DNA from: Smittium mucronatum
Taxonomy: Eukaryota > Kickxellomycota > Harpellomycetes > Harpellales > Legeriomycetaceae
DNA length: 40,507 nucleotides
Direction of reading: 5' to 3'
Assembly: GCA_001953115.1 (NCBI GenBank)
Contig: LSSL01004306.1
Location: 1-40,507 of the forward strand
Positions within the stretch are counted from its first letter, which is position 1; each line of letters begins with the position of its first letter. The position numbers and the translations under genes were made by a program. The notes beneath the pieces are model-generated. The model did not search any database. It saw nothing but the letters and a program-made list of their open reading frames with translations, and was not told the origin of the DNA. Below are positions 13,381-24,732 of this stretch, piece by piece.

Positions 13381-15340
13381 TTTTGTTATTATTTTCGTTC
13401 AATTTAGTTATTTTCTCTTGTGTATTTAGCTCTCTGCGTATTATTACAATGAATTATTTTTTAATGATAATTTTAATTTAATTGTATATTTACTTTTTTA
13501 TATATCATTCATAAATATATATGAGTATTTATAATAAATAAATGATTCCATAATACTTTTTTTTAGTTTTTTTATTTGCTGGCATAATTTTAAATTTTTT
13601 GTAGTTTTTATTTGTTAAAATCCGAATTATTCTTAACTAAAAATTTTTTTTACTTCCATTAATATTTTTGTATATATTTTTTATTTTTTAAAAAAATTAG
13701 TTATATTAATAAAAATGTAAAAAAAAAATAGATGAATCTTTTTAGATTTCCATTGATCCTATGATATATCAAATATAAAGCTGCAGTTTTTTCCAATCTT
13801 CTTCGGTCTTCCTACTGACTTTATCTAATGTATTAATGCAATATTTATTATACTTTGAAGTTTTTTTTGTTTAAGAATCTAATAGTTATGCTTTCACTTT
13901 TTTTTCAGGAAATTTTTTCGCTACAAAAAAAAACTGTCCGGCGAGATGCACTATCATTGACAAATATAAATTATTTTCAGAGGATTTTGTTATGACAATG
14001 TTAAATTTTTCAAAACTTAACCCATCAAATCTTTTTTTAATATCAATATAATTCTACGAACCAACCTCTTCTGTATTTATTACAAAAAAATTTTTTATTC
14101 TCAGTAATTAAAATGTATTTTAAATAAAATTTTCGTGAAAATGAAAATGTGATAATGTTGTAAAACATTTTTTGGGTATAGCCAAAGGATAAACTTTAAA
14201 GATAATAGGTAATTTTAATATATTTATCCAAAAAATTAAACACACTTGATAATTTATAATATCAATGTTTTCCTCTTGTTGTTCTAACAAATCTTTCAAG
14301 ATCATTTTTAGTGGAAGGGCCAAAGATATAATAACATTCATAAAATTTTGAATTCGGTATGAAATACAAATCTTCGATTTTCCATATTTAATAACTAAAA
14401 ATACCCAAGCGCCTCAGTTTAACTAAAAAAAAAAACTTTAACTTATTGAATATTTCTTGTGTTGGTAAAATCTGCATCTCCCGTAAATCATTATAAAAAA
14501 CTCTTTTAAACTGATTACACTCTTTTTTGCCAATTATTTTCCTAATTTTTTTAGCAAAATAAAACCTTTTTTTTTTATTAACTAAACCAAATTACTTGGA
14601 TGAATTTGTTATTTTTTTGCAGAGTGCGATACTAATTTTTTTGTGTTCCAAAGAAAATTATAGCTTTACAATTGAATTTTTAAAGTTTGAAGCATCCATT
14701 AATATGAGTTCATATCATCTCTACTGAAAATTGAGATTTATATGGGGATTTATTTTTGGTTTATATCTGTAAAACCTGTAATAATAACAGGATGACTCAC
14801 TAGAAAATTTAAAATTTAGAGTCTATGTGTAGATTATAGGACTTCGATAAAAATTTTATTAAATTTTTTTAAGTTATTAAGTCTCTTAAATTTTCTATAT
14901 TATTAGAATAATTAAAAATATAAAGTGATTCAAAATCCCACCCCTACAGTATTTTTTTTAGGTTTCTTCGAAAACTCGATATTTGTGGCAGTAGTGAAGT
15001 TTTTTACATACTATTTATGCTGTAATTCTTTCGTAATCAAATATATCAACTCTCGTTTTGAAAAAGCATATATAAATTTAGAGTTTTAGCATCATCAAAC
15101 AGCTTAATATCATTTTTTAGATTTATAGGAATATTCAACACTATTTTTTTTTTTGATTTTCATATTCATTTTTGGTCAAATTCCAATAGTTAATTTTAAA
15201 ATTGCTAATAAAAAAAAATCTGGCTAAATATAATGGTGTTATCCGGTATATACTCTTAAAAATCAGCAAAATTTTACTATTTAATTATAATATCAGTTTA
15301 ATAAATTCATATGTTTATTGCTATATATTTTTCTATTAAA

Positions 15341-15392
15341 AAATTAATATATATTTTGTTTTTTATAAATTAATATATATTTTGTTTTTTAT
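15341..15392. repeat. Perfect 26-bp tandem duplication
   Basis: The 26-bp unit at 15341-15366 (begins aaattaatat, ends ttttttat) is repeated exactly at 15367-15392. A third partial start (aaattta) follows. Likely recent replication slippage, because the copies are identical in otherwise fast-decaying sequence. Confidence 0.85.
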
Positions 15393-17153
15393 AAATTTAA
15401 TCATGGTTTACACTTAATTATTTTTTTTCAAGATTTATCTCTTGGACCTTAAATAATTCTTATTTTTTATTTTAGAAGAGTATAATTGATTCCTCGTTAT
15501 TTCGATGAAATTTACGTACTTATTTACATTAGTTTATTTGGATGGATAATGTTTTATTTATTTTAAAAAAATCTCGTCCAAATGAAATAATTTCCTCATT
15601 TTTATTATTATTTCAAAATGGAATCGTTCTTAAAAATATTTCTAACGTTAATAAATTAAAAAGGGGTTTCTTAAAAATATTTTTGCATTTATTAGATGTA
15701 TTCCTGGTTTTATTGATATATTTGGAGGTAAAATTTGGTTAAATTAAGTAAAACAGAGACTTTAAAAAAAAATCATTCCTGTTTTATTGAATAAATGAGC
15801 ACCATATCTAAAAATCGATAGTTATTTAGTAAAAGATTGGAAATGAAACAATTCTAAATCAAATTCTTAATTTAATTATACCCTTCATTTCATATATCGT
15901 TAAAAAATAATACACGTCTATTTTTGAAAATTTAAATAGGATATGATATTTCATATGAATTTAAATCCAAAAATATATATATATGTAAACGAGCCCTTTG
16001 TGTAATATAATATATATTTCATAAAAATTATTATTTATTAAAAATGATTTTTATTTGAAGAATTATGTCTAAAAAACCCCTATTAATATTTAAAATTAGT
16101 ATATATTATTCTATATAAAATAAATTTGGTCGAAATTATCCATTATTTACTATTTATTGACTTTATTTTTTTTAAAAAAATGCCTTTGATTAACCATAAT
16201 ATAATAATCAAAAATATATGTGGCAAGAAAAAAAAAGGGTACACAATAAAAATATACACCCTGAAATATTTTATTGTAATGTGCAAATCTTAGATATCAA
16301 GCATGCGTAATCTGAGATTTTGAAATATATATTTATAAAAAAAAATTATCTCATAAATTTAAATTGTTTATAAAGTTATAATATTCATAAAATGAGTTAG
16401 TAAATCTTAAAAATTGTGATTTTTCATGTAATATAAACTTCCGGGAGCTCCCTTATATTTTTTTAAAAAAAAATTAAAAAAATCAAGATATTAAATTTTT
16501 TATCTGAAGAATAGCACGATTAATTCAAAAAAACAACATAAAAATCGCGTATAATATTTTTTTTGGGTATTATTCTCGGAATTTTATTTATTTCTAAACC
16601 TTAAGCAGTTTTTATGCTAATTTAAACCATTTGTTAGAAAAAGAATAAAATTTATTCGGCTTCGTTACCTTTTTTTAATATGGGGTGGGAGGGGTTGGAC
16701 CAAATAAATAATTTTCAAACTCATTAATTTACCAAAATAATTTTAAATTTAACTAAATTCAAAAAAAAAAAACAGGTCACTTCGAAGCGTTTTTATTATG
16801 ATTTATAAAATTTTTGTGATACTTTTACACGGATTATATCTTTTCATAAAAAAATTATATGTGGTAACAAAGAATATTGAGGTAAGTTTAAAAGTGAAAA
16901 AACTTTATTGATAATTTTGATATATGCGCTTTTTTAGTTTATTAAATTAATTTTAATTCGCACCATATTTTTTTCATTTTAAAACAATTAATAAAAAAGA
17001 TACAAAGAATTCAGTGTGGCTTTTTTATTTTTATAAATTTAATTATCATATAATCAGAATTAATTATATCGCCTTTTAGATATATTTATATACTTTTTAG
17101 TTGGAATAAATCGCTTAATGTCTGTCTTATCCTCAAATAAAAGTTTTAGATTC

Positions 17154-17181
17154 AATAAATAAATAAATAAATAAATAAATA
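17154..17181. repeat. (AATA)7 microsatellite
   Basis: Seven perfect AATA units in noncoding sequence. Confidence 0.85.
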
Positions 17182-18652
17182 AAAATAACACTGATGGATG
17201 AATATTGTGCTTTAAATACTCATAAGAGAAAAATCCACAATTAAGAATATTTATAAAAACAAAAACAAAATAACATTTAAAAGATATTTAAGAGCCATTA
17301 AATTCAAGAATAAAAAAAATCTTAGAAAAATTGAGAACCTGATTTCAAGATAATTAAGTAAATAAAAAATAATTATAATCATAAATATCGTTAAGCTATA
17401 ATATCACTATTAATTGATGATTGGTCCGATAAAATCTAATTTAAAAATGATAGAAGAAATGTAAATTGTAATGGAGGTATAACACACATAAGAGACAACT
17501 GAGATACTCAAAATTACTCAAAAAAAGCTTTTTTTTTGTTTTTATTCGCTATGAATCTTGGAAAGTGATAAAATAAAATAGAATGTTTGTAACCAGTAGA
17601 TTTGTTTATTCATTATGCGTTTTTAGGGATATAGGTACCTCAAAAATAGTTTTTGTATTTGCTGTATTTTATCCTCTCTTTAGTTTTTTTTTCAGATAAT
17701 AAAGGGGGGAATCATGTAAATATACTGAAATTTTAATAAATATTGATTAAGCACAATAAAATAAATTCTTCTAACAATATATTCTCACATATATATTTTT
17801 TTCTTTTTTTTATGGCTCTTTTAGCCATTGGGAGCTTCTTCAAAGATTAATCATCAAAATAATACCACCATTTCTAAAAAATATTCTAGCCGAATTTTCA
17901 AACGAATTAAATTTTATATTCGTTTATTACTTTAAAAAAAATACAAAAAAACGGTACTTTCAAATATAATTTACACAATTATGTAAAAAATGAAGTTCGA
18001 AAATTTTTAATTTCGCGAAAAATCGGCGTATTTATTTAAAGTAATCCATAAAAAGACTGATATAATGCGGAAAAAAAACTATTTAACTCCATTCATAGCA
18101 TTAGTGGATGTTTTTACGTCAAATATAAATTTTTTGATTGTTATAGCCTTTAACATTTAACCGTAAAAATTACATTAAAAAATATCAAAAAAGAAGAAAC
18201 AGGCTTTAAATTTTTATTTTTTTAAATAATTGAGAATTTTTTGTCTTCTTAAGAAGAAGTTAAATATTAATGCAGAGAAAAGTGTCTAAATCCTCGATAC
18301 ATACTTTTTCTTTTAAAAAAAAAACGACTGATGTCATATCGACAGTAAAATAAATAATTAATTAGTTTCCCTCGTGAATAAAAATGCTTAAATAATCAGC
18401 TGTATTGTGACTAAATTCGATATATTTCAATATTTTATAATAAAATGAAAATTAATTTTATTATGTTGGTTTCAAACGGCTTTTTTTTGTTTTCTTAAAA
18501 ATTTTAAATTTTAAAAAAACTTACTAACTGAAATTATTAGAATTTTTCTCAAAATTTTCATTATAAACATTAAATATATATGCTCTTAATACAATATTAC
18601 ATTTAGCATAAATTAACTTTTTATTTATAGCCATTATTATCGTAACTTATAG

Positions 18653-18672
18653 AATAATAATAATAATAATAA
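18653..18672. repeat. (AAT)n microsatellite
   Basis: About 6.7 units of AAT in noncoding sequence. Confidence 0.8.
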
Positions 18673-20266
18673 AATTAGTAAAAAATCTATTGATTTTTGA
18701 AAAGATTTAGTTAAAGTATATTTTTCATAATTAAAATTATCTCTAAGTATCTTTAAATACTATAAATAGACTAAAACCTGAATTTTGACTCTATTTAACT
18801 TTATGATACTAAACTTAAAATCTTATTCTATCATTTTCATTGTAATTTATACTTATTAAAAAATCGACAGTACGAAAAAATTCTGTAATTTGATCTTCGA
18901 ATCAATATATTTAAACTATTTTAAAAATAATTTCAAATTTTTATCTTTTTATACCGAGTTTCTGGTCTGATAGAGCTTTATTTTACTTTATTGTTTTATA
19001 TTAAATTTTTTCCGCTCTGGTTAATAATTTCTGTTTTGTATCTATATTTTTAGTTCCAATATTTTTTTTAGAATTTAGCACATATATCTACTAATATATA
19101 TAACTATATATATATATTGAAAATGATATTCATTTTCAGGGATAATTTATCATTTTTTCAAACTTGGAAAATTTCTATTTATTTTTACCAGAAATATTAG
19201 CCTAAACAGAGTGAAATTAAATTTTTAAATATGTTTCCTCTTTATTAACACAGCTAAAATATTTAATATTATTTCTTATTTCGTGGGTCGATTAGTTGAA
19301 CATATATCATATCCTGTCAATGAATGGTCTCTGCTGTCTTTTTTTTAAAAAATTCTTCAGTACTGGGACTAATATAACCACCAGTCATCTTTTATTACTT
19401 CTATAACTGTTCTATTTAATTTATTCAATTTTATTTAGAGATAAGCGTAAAGATATACAAGTATGAAGGGGAATTAATTAAAAATTATTAGCTTTTAATT
19501 ATTTTATTGGTAGATAATTCGAGAAAAAAAATAATATTTACCTTCTAATTTCTAAATTTTAGAATAGAAAAAAAGATTTAGGCTGAGGAATTCAGGCAGG
19601 AATAAAACTCAATAGAAAATCGCACCTTAAATCGTTAAAAACTATTTTGAGGTATACTATTTAAAATTTCGGGAAAAAAATATCTTAATAAATGTAATCT
19701 ATTTTTAATTTCGCGCTTCTTAATAGAAATATATCAAAGAAAACTAATAAATATTAATAACAATTACTAAATAGTATTATGGCTTATTTTAGCTTTTTAA
19801 AAAAGGGATATGAGTTAATACTTAATTGAAGATGACTTTTTAACTTTTTTTGAATCTCTAATATTATTTTTAATAGAAAAATCTAGAAATTTATAAAAGT
19901 TTTTTTTTTTTTTTCAAAAATTATCTATAAAATTTATTATTTTTACATTTAATATAATATTAGATTTCCCTGGACCGGAATAACCAAATTTTATTTATTT
20001 TACAAGCAATATTCAACTTTTGTCGAATGTAAAGTACAAAACGCCCTTCAATGGCGAGGTTTTTTTATCTTTTGAAATATTAAACAAAAACTTCTATTAA
20101 TAGTAACGTATAAAATATAGATTAAACCTAATTTATGCCGAAAAAAAATTTTTCACACTAAAATACACAAAAAATTAGAAAAAGGAATTTCGAAAAACGT
20201 TGAAGTAGGATAATAATTTTTTTATTAGTTAAATAAATAAACAAAATGTATTAATCTGTAAATTAA

Positions 20267-20722
20267 AAAGAAGAACTAGTGCCACTAATAAATATAATTG
20301 GTATCACAACTTATAAATTTAAACCCGAATATATTTCATTAAATTGGAAAGAGTGTTTTTATAACATATTTCCATATTTAATGGAGTTTTTAAAATTGTG
20401 GATGATAATTTTGGGTAGTCTTTTTAGGGTTTATTTGCCTTTTATTATCTCACAAAAAATCTTAAAAAATTTAAAGTTATTAAACATAAAAAAAATAAAA
20501 ATGAAAAGCCATCCCACACTTTTAATTTTATCTTTTTTCCAACAGTATTTCGCAAATTTGCAGATAATCTTAGAAGTATTTTATCAATTTTCTATTTTTT
20601 TTAAAATTATTAAAGAACCAAGAATTTTTTTTTCGTGCTATATATATATGATTTTTTTAGCACATAAAATACGCATTGAAATAGGGCTTTTAATAAAAAC
20701 ATTAAAAAAAAAACTTATTTAA
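20267..20722 (+). other. Unusually long open frame in AT-rich DNA, unrecognised
   Basis: The frame is open for about 151 codons between an upstream TAA at 20264 and a TAA at 20720. The first ATG in it is at 20381, giving a possible 113-residue product. The translation is Phe/Ile/Leu/Lys-rich with several hydrophobic stretches and no family motif I recognise. At the local base composition, where roughly one codon in eleven should be a stop, an open frame this long is not expected in a 40-kb window. Its base use is nevertheless the same as the noncoding desert, and it has no obvious promoter or splice sites. It could be a real orphan gene, an exon, a relic or chance. Confidence 0.2.
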
Positions 20723-20994
20723 ATTTTAAATAAAAATAAAAGTCCTGAAATTCCTGTTGAAATATTTCGAAAAGTCTAAGTTTTAGCATTTAAATAAATA
20801 TCTACAAGAAAAGTAAGGAAATCGATAATAATTATGACAAATTCAAAACAACCAGTAAATATAATTATGACGAGAAATAATACAAAACCATTTTTTTGGG
20901 AAAAAATACAACAATCATCCACTTGTTCGAACAAAAATCGAAATTAACTTAATAATTCCAATAAGTTATTCATAGACGGACCCTGACAGGATTA

Positions 20995-21810
20995 TGGGGA
21001 CATTATATAAAGTAATTTATGTTACTTTAAACTTTAACTTGGAAGAAATCCAATCCATTTGACACAATCGGTTTAAATTTCCTTTTGAGCTTATCCAATC
21101 TGCGACAGATTCAGATAGATCGAGTTTTCTGGGCGCTAAAAAAAAAAGGTATACTAAAAAAACGACATAATATTTATTCCAAATCTGGTAATTTGCGATC
21201 TGCAATCTGCATTCTGTAGCCATTGTCTTAAAGTATATAGCTTTCTTTTTAGAGGTACTATAATGTTCAAATAGGGGATGAGGAAAAGAACAATTTTTGT
21301 TTGGAAAACCTAAATTAGTACAGATATTACACACTTTAGCCATTTTAAGTTTATATGACCAACGATAGACATGCTTTTCTGGCAAAAAAAAAAGCCATTT
21401 TCTTGTTGGCATTTACAATTGCTATAATTTGATTTATAGTCCAATAAAAAAGAGCAAATTTCACAAACAGGACTATTAAGCGGTTTTGGGCCCTTAGTAG
21501 GGTTAATAATGTGCGAATTCGTATTCCATAAAAAGACAGGAATAAAAATTCAAGTGCAGGAAAAAATCCCCCAAAAATGCGGAATCTTTCTTGGAAAATT
21601 CGCATAAAATTTAATAAGCAGGAAAATGCTATTTACCTCAAAAAGAATATCTGTAGAGCAAAATTCAATTGTGAGTGGAGAAGAATAAAAATCATTGGTT
21701 AATTATGATAGTAGATATGTGGATAGAATCAGGTGACTCTTATCTATTATGCTACTATTTATTGGATATGTTTTAAAGTACTAAATAGTATTATCCAATT
21801 AATGTCCCCA
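20995..21810. mobile_element. Decayed DNA transposon with TA-flanked inverted termini (~816 bp)
   Basis: The left end reads TGGGGACATTA and the right end is its exact inverse, TAATGTCCCCA. Each is bordered by TA (20993-20994 and 21811-21812). Inverted similarity continues imperfectly for about 38 bp, ending in ACTTTAAA on both arms. TA at both borders is the hallmark of Tc1/mariner-type insertion, although the flanks TTA and TAA could also be an extension of the inverted repeat. The interior has only broken minus-strand open frames: 21605-21351 and 21412-21017, overlapping in different frames. A third frame, open for about 80 codons, carries CEIC and CKC cysteine pairs. No DDE transposase motif is recognisable. 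Best read as a non-autonomous or degraded element. Confidence 0.55.
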
Positions 21811-22327
21811 TAAATGTATGGGGTTTTAAAGATATATATTCTCAAAAAAGTATATTTCCTAATAAATCCGAGTTAGAAAAAAAAAAGATATATATTTCCT
21901 AGTTTATAAATATGAATAAATACAGTGTGAAACTTTTTGGAAAATCCAAATTATAATTCCAATAAACAATGGTTATTGGAAAAATAAGATAAAGTTTTGG
22001 TAATAGTTGTAATATATTAATTATTCATTGGTCAATTAAAATAAGTTTTCCAATTTATCTTTGAATAATTTTTATGGTATTGGAAAAGTCATCCCAAAAA
22101 GACTCTTTGGTATAGGCTTAAAAAGATGCGGACAGGTCCTGAGGGGGGTTGAGGAAACTGTATAGAAAATTATTGAGTCTGAAAGGAGCTTAATCTGCTG
22201 ATCAGTAAATTTGATTATTTGTTAATCAATTTGGGAAAAAAGAGGAGCTATCTAAGCCAAATCGATATACCTCGTTGTAAAAAAATTAAAGAATTGATAC
22301 ATATAGTGCTGGCTAAAATAAGATACT

Positions 22328-22348
22328 GTGAGTGAGTGAGTGAGTGAG
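22328..22348. repeat. (GTGA)5 microsatellite
   Basis: Five perfect GTGA units plus one G, near the left part of the relic island. GC-containing simple repeats are otherwise absent from the window. Confidence 0.85.
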
Positions 22349-22728
22349 ATTGATGGGATAATTACATTTAAAATGGGTGTGGTAATAGATGCTTACTGAT
22401 ATCGTACTAGAACTTTATTTATATCCACGCACTCGGAAGTTTGATGGCAAGCAGATAAATGAATATACCAGAGGGCTTTGGTTTTGGGCACTTTGGGGAG
22501 TTTTCGCACCTTGCTTACAAATGAGAGCTTATCAGTGTTGCTTTGCCTGTGGACCAATGGTTTTTATCAGGCGTTGGTAGTGAGCATGAGCCACATGTAT
22601 ATTCTAAAAACTAGTCATTATTGGAGGAATGGTATTATATTTAATGACCCAAAAAAAAAGAGGTTCCTAATCAAGTAAAAACAATGATATCAAGGTGAAA
22701 CCTACCAATAACATGTTACACATTTTTA

Positions 22729-22761
22729 TTTTTTTTGTATCACGGAATTTTATTGTAAGAT
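22729..22761 (+). repeat. 33-bp dispersed repeat, copy 1
   Basis: Identical to 36499-36531 in the same orientation; the core is TATCACGGAATTTTATTG. In the shared reading frame both copies encode ITEFYCK. After position 22761 the copies diverge, apart from a shared GTCAT offset by a few bases. A common mobile-element fragment is the simplest reading. Confidence 0.8.
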
Positions 22762-23540
22762 GTCATATGGATGACAAAATGGAAACTAAAAATGGGACCA
22801 CATTTTATTTTCGGAAATATAGACTGAAATTACAAATTGCTTTTGAGTGGGTTGCTGAAGAGAATGAATGAAAAAAACAAAACAGTCAGGCCATTAATTA
22901 CAGAAGGGCAAAAAAAAAAAAAACCTCCTTAATAGTTATGAACAGGAATTGAGGTTTATGCTGTCTTTGGGTAAACAAGTAAATTGCGCCCAATGGCTTT
23001 TCTCCAAAGGGCTTTGCAATTATACGCAGATTATTTCGCCCTATTCGTTATTAGAATTTTACTTGCTGCTTTTGTGTACTAATGCATTTTAATTGGAAGT
23101 GTTGCCTGAAACCATAAAATAAGGTTACAAACCGCGATGATTAGAGGGCGGCCTATTAGATCGATAAGCTCACAAAGCAACAAGAGAAGCTACATAGGGA
23201 TATGTTCATAGATTCAGGGGGCTAGTGGGTATGAGATAGGGTCAATGGGACGCTATGCTCCAAGTACGAACAAGAAAGTGAAGTTGAGAACTACAAATTA
23301 TTTATCATTCAGATTTATAGCAAAAGATAAAGGGATCTGGAAATGTCGTTTATAGGGCAACTCAACTATTCGAAAATTGACCCACTATTTGATCGTACAA
23401 TATAGAATACTTGGTGGGAAGTTTAAAATGTCAGTAACAGGGGAAGACATCACTTTAATTCGCCGATACTGCTATTAACCAAGATTTTAATTGGAAGAGG
23501 TATTGGGTAAAATAGTCTTTAAATGAGTAATTCAGATACC

Positions 23541-23965
23541 GAAAAAAGATATAAAAAGGAGATCCAAATGAAATCTTCCAAAGGAAATCTAATCTAAAAG
23601 TTTATTTCTCAATAAATTAGACTTTAAAACACCAAAGGATTAAATATAGTACATTATTTATAGGTACGATTCTTGTGCATAAAACCATTCTATTAATTTA
23701 TTTATTTTTATCTTGAAAGTTCAATTTCAATTGTTATCTAGATATCTGCAACTCCTTTACCGAAAACAAGCTTCGAGATTTATTAATTTAAAATAAAAAA
23801 TATGAGTTCCTCTCCTACAGTTCAGCATGTCGATACCGCAAAGTAATGTTCGAAAATTTACTAGATTTTCTATATTATAAAAAATCATATTATCATTCGC
23901 TTTAAAGAAAAGTATAAAAATGTGTCCGTTTTGAATATAGACTCGAGAGCGACATCAATTACAGA
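23541..23965. promoter_or_regulatory. Upstream region of the protoglobin gene with TATA-like box
   Basis: No gene is visible. A TATAAAAA sequence lies at 23913-23920, 46 bp before the ATG at 23966. The gene's frame upstream of this ATG meets a stop (TAA inside the TATA-like box) without another ATG, so 23966 is the first possible start in frame. Confidence 0.45.
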
Positions 23966-24732
23966 ATGGAGTACTTGACAAACTTCATAGAATTCAGCGC
24001 TGATGACCATAGGAGCATAAAAAACGCCAGCGATTTGTTACAACCTTTGCTAAGCACCATTACTGATGTAGTGTATGATAAACTTTTCGAATATGATATC
24101 ACAAAGGTATTATTGCTTTTTTTCTATTAATCAATAAACAGATGTTTATAAGTGCATATCTTTGTATAAATTTTAAATATTAGGCTTCTTTCACCGTTGA
24201 GCAAAGTGGGTTTGATGGTCCCATCAAAAGCGATTTAAATGAAGCAAAAGTGACGGATCCAGTGATTGTATACCGCAAAACAATGCTTAAAAAGTATTTA
24301 CACAAGATTCTGAACGATGAACTCGGCCCCAAGTTCACAAAGTACTTGTATTGGGTGGGAGAAATCCACTCCAATACGCGATACAAGACCTCTAGCAGTG
24401 ATGTTGAGTTCATTAACCTTAATGCTCTAACTGGGTTTGTTACTGCTGCTCTTATGAACATCATTAATGATTCTACTCAGGCTTCCTGGACCCCCGAAGA
24501 ACGTAACAAAACATTGATTGCATTCTCAAAGTTTTTTTGGATTCAAAACGATACTTTCCTCATGTACCACGCCATTTTGCAGGATAAAGTTGCTGAATTA
24601 AGTAGAGCTCCTCCAAAGGCCGAGTCTTCCCCCAACACCATATCTTCTTATGGGCCAACAGCAGCAAATGCTTTGCTCGGATTTGGAATAGGAGCGTTCC
24701 TCACTATGGCTATTTCTAAATTATTCAAATAA
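23966..24732 (+). CDS. Protoglobin-like haem protein with C-terminal membrane tail (229 aa, 2 exons)
   Basis: Exons are 23966-24106 and 24184-24732, and the 77-nt intron (GT-AG) is phase 0. The N-terminus reads MEYLTNFIEFSADDHRSI, followed by a helix with DLLQPLL and YDKLFEYDITK. This is the start pattern of the fungal protoglobin/globin-sensor family. The motif WVGEIHS places His109 where the haem-binding proximal (F8) histidine is expected, and FWIQND near residue 168 is the conserved late-helix motif of fungal members. Known for the family: haem binding with O2, CO or NO ligands, with mostly unknown roles in fungi. Odd feature: after a Pro/Ser/Ala linker, a hydrophobic segment (about 207-225, LLGFGIGAFLTMAI) ends in KLFK, which looks like a tail anchor to an intracellular membrane. 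A polyadenylation-like AATAAA is at 24862-24867. Family call is confident; haem binding and anchoring are inferred. Confidence 0.86.

Larger units (their letters stand above)
2030..20260. other. AT-rich desert without recognisable genes
   Basis: About 18 kb of very AT-rich DNA; sampled 60-bp lines run from roughly 10 to 30 percent GC. All six frames are broken by frequent stops. The longest open frames (66-75 codons, at 3326, 6830, 7261, 9636, 14120 and 15542) are made of Phe/Ile/Lys/Asn/Leu-rich low-complexity sequence as expected by chance. Visible structure is limited to homopolymer runs, microsatellites, a 26-bp tandem duplication and a strand-skewed stretch, listed separately. I see no intact transposon, tRNA or rRNA. 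It is similar in character to AT-isochores of fungal genomes built from decayed repeats. Confidence 0.7.
22130..23540 (+). pseudogene. Relic island of former coding or mobile-element sequence
   Basis: Composition rises sharply here; the line 22501-22560 is 45 percent GC by count, against about 10-30 percent in the desert. Several protein-like open segments occur in different plus frames: 22389-22580 (63 codons), 22478-22678 (66 codons), about 22740-22870 (FIVRCHMDDKMETKNGTTF..., ending in a stop) and about 22920-23092 (SLGKQVNCAQWLFSKGLCNY). Frame changes and stops separate them. The piece with Cys followed by GTTF and an LKLQIAF helix weakly recalls the N-terminal zinc-ribbon region of ISXO2/Merlin transposases, but the order of segments does not fit one gene. 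A DNA motif, attttaattggaag, occurs at about 23085 and again at about 23484. I call a decayed element of unknown family. Confidence 0.35.

Noticed and set aside
6830..15742. Several 66-75-codon open frames in the desert (6830, 7261, 9636, 14120, 15542)
   Set aside because: Low-complexity Phe/Ile/Lys/Asn/Leu translations of AT-rich DNA, with lengths expected by chance and no motifs.
12952..18672. Microsatellites as a possible CRISPR-like or satellite array
   Set aside because: They are simple 3-4-bp repeats without spacers; no direct-repeat/spacer pattern exists anywhere in the window.
22389..22870. Intact ISXO2/Merlin transposase gene
   Set aside because: Only weak motif echoes, in different frames and in the wrong order, with stops between them; kept as a relic of uncertain family.
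24180..24464. 94-codon minus-strand open frame
   Set aside because: Antisense to protoglobin exon 2, which has a clear family match on the plus strand.
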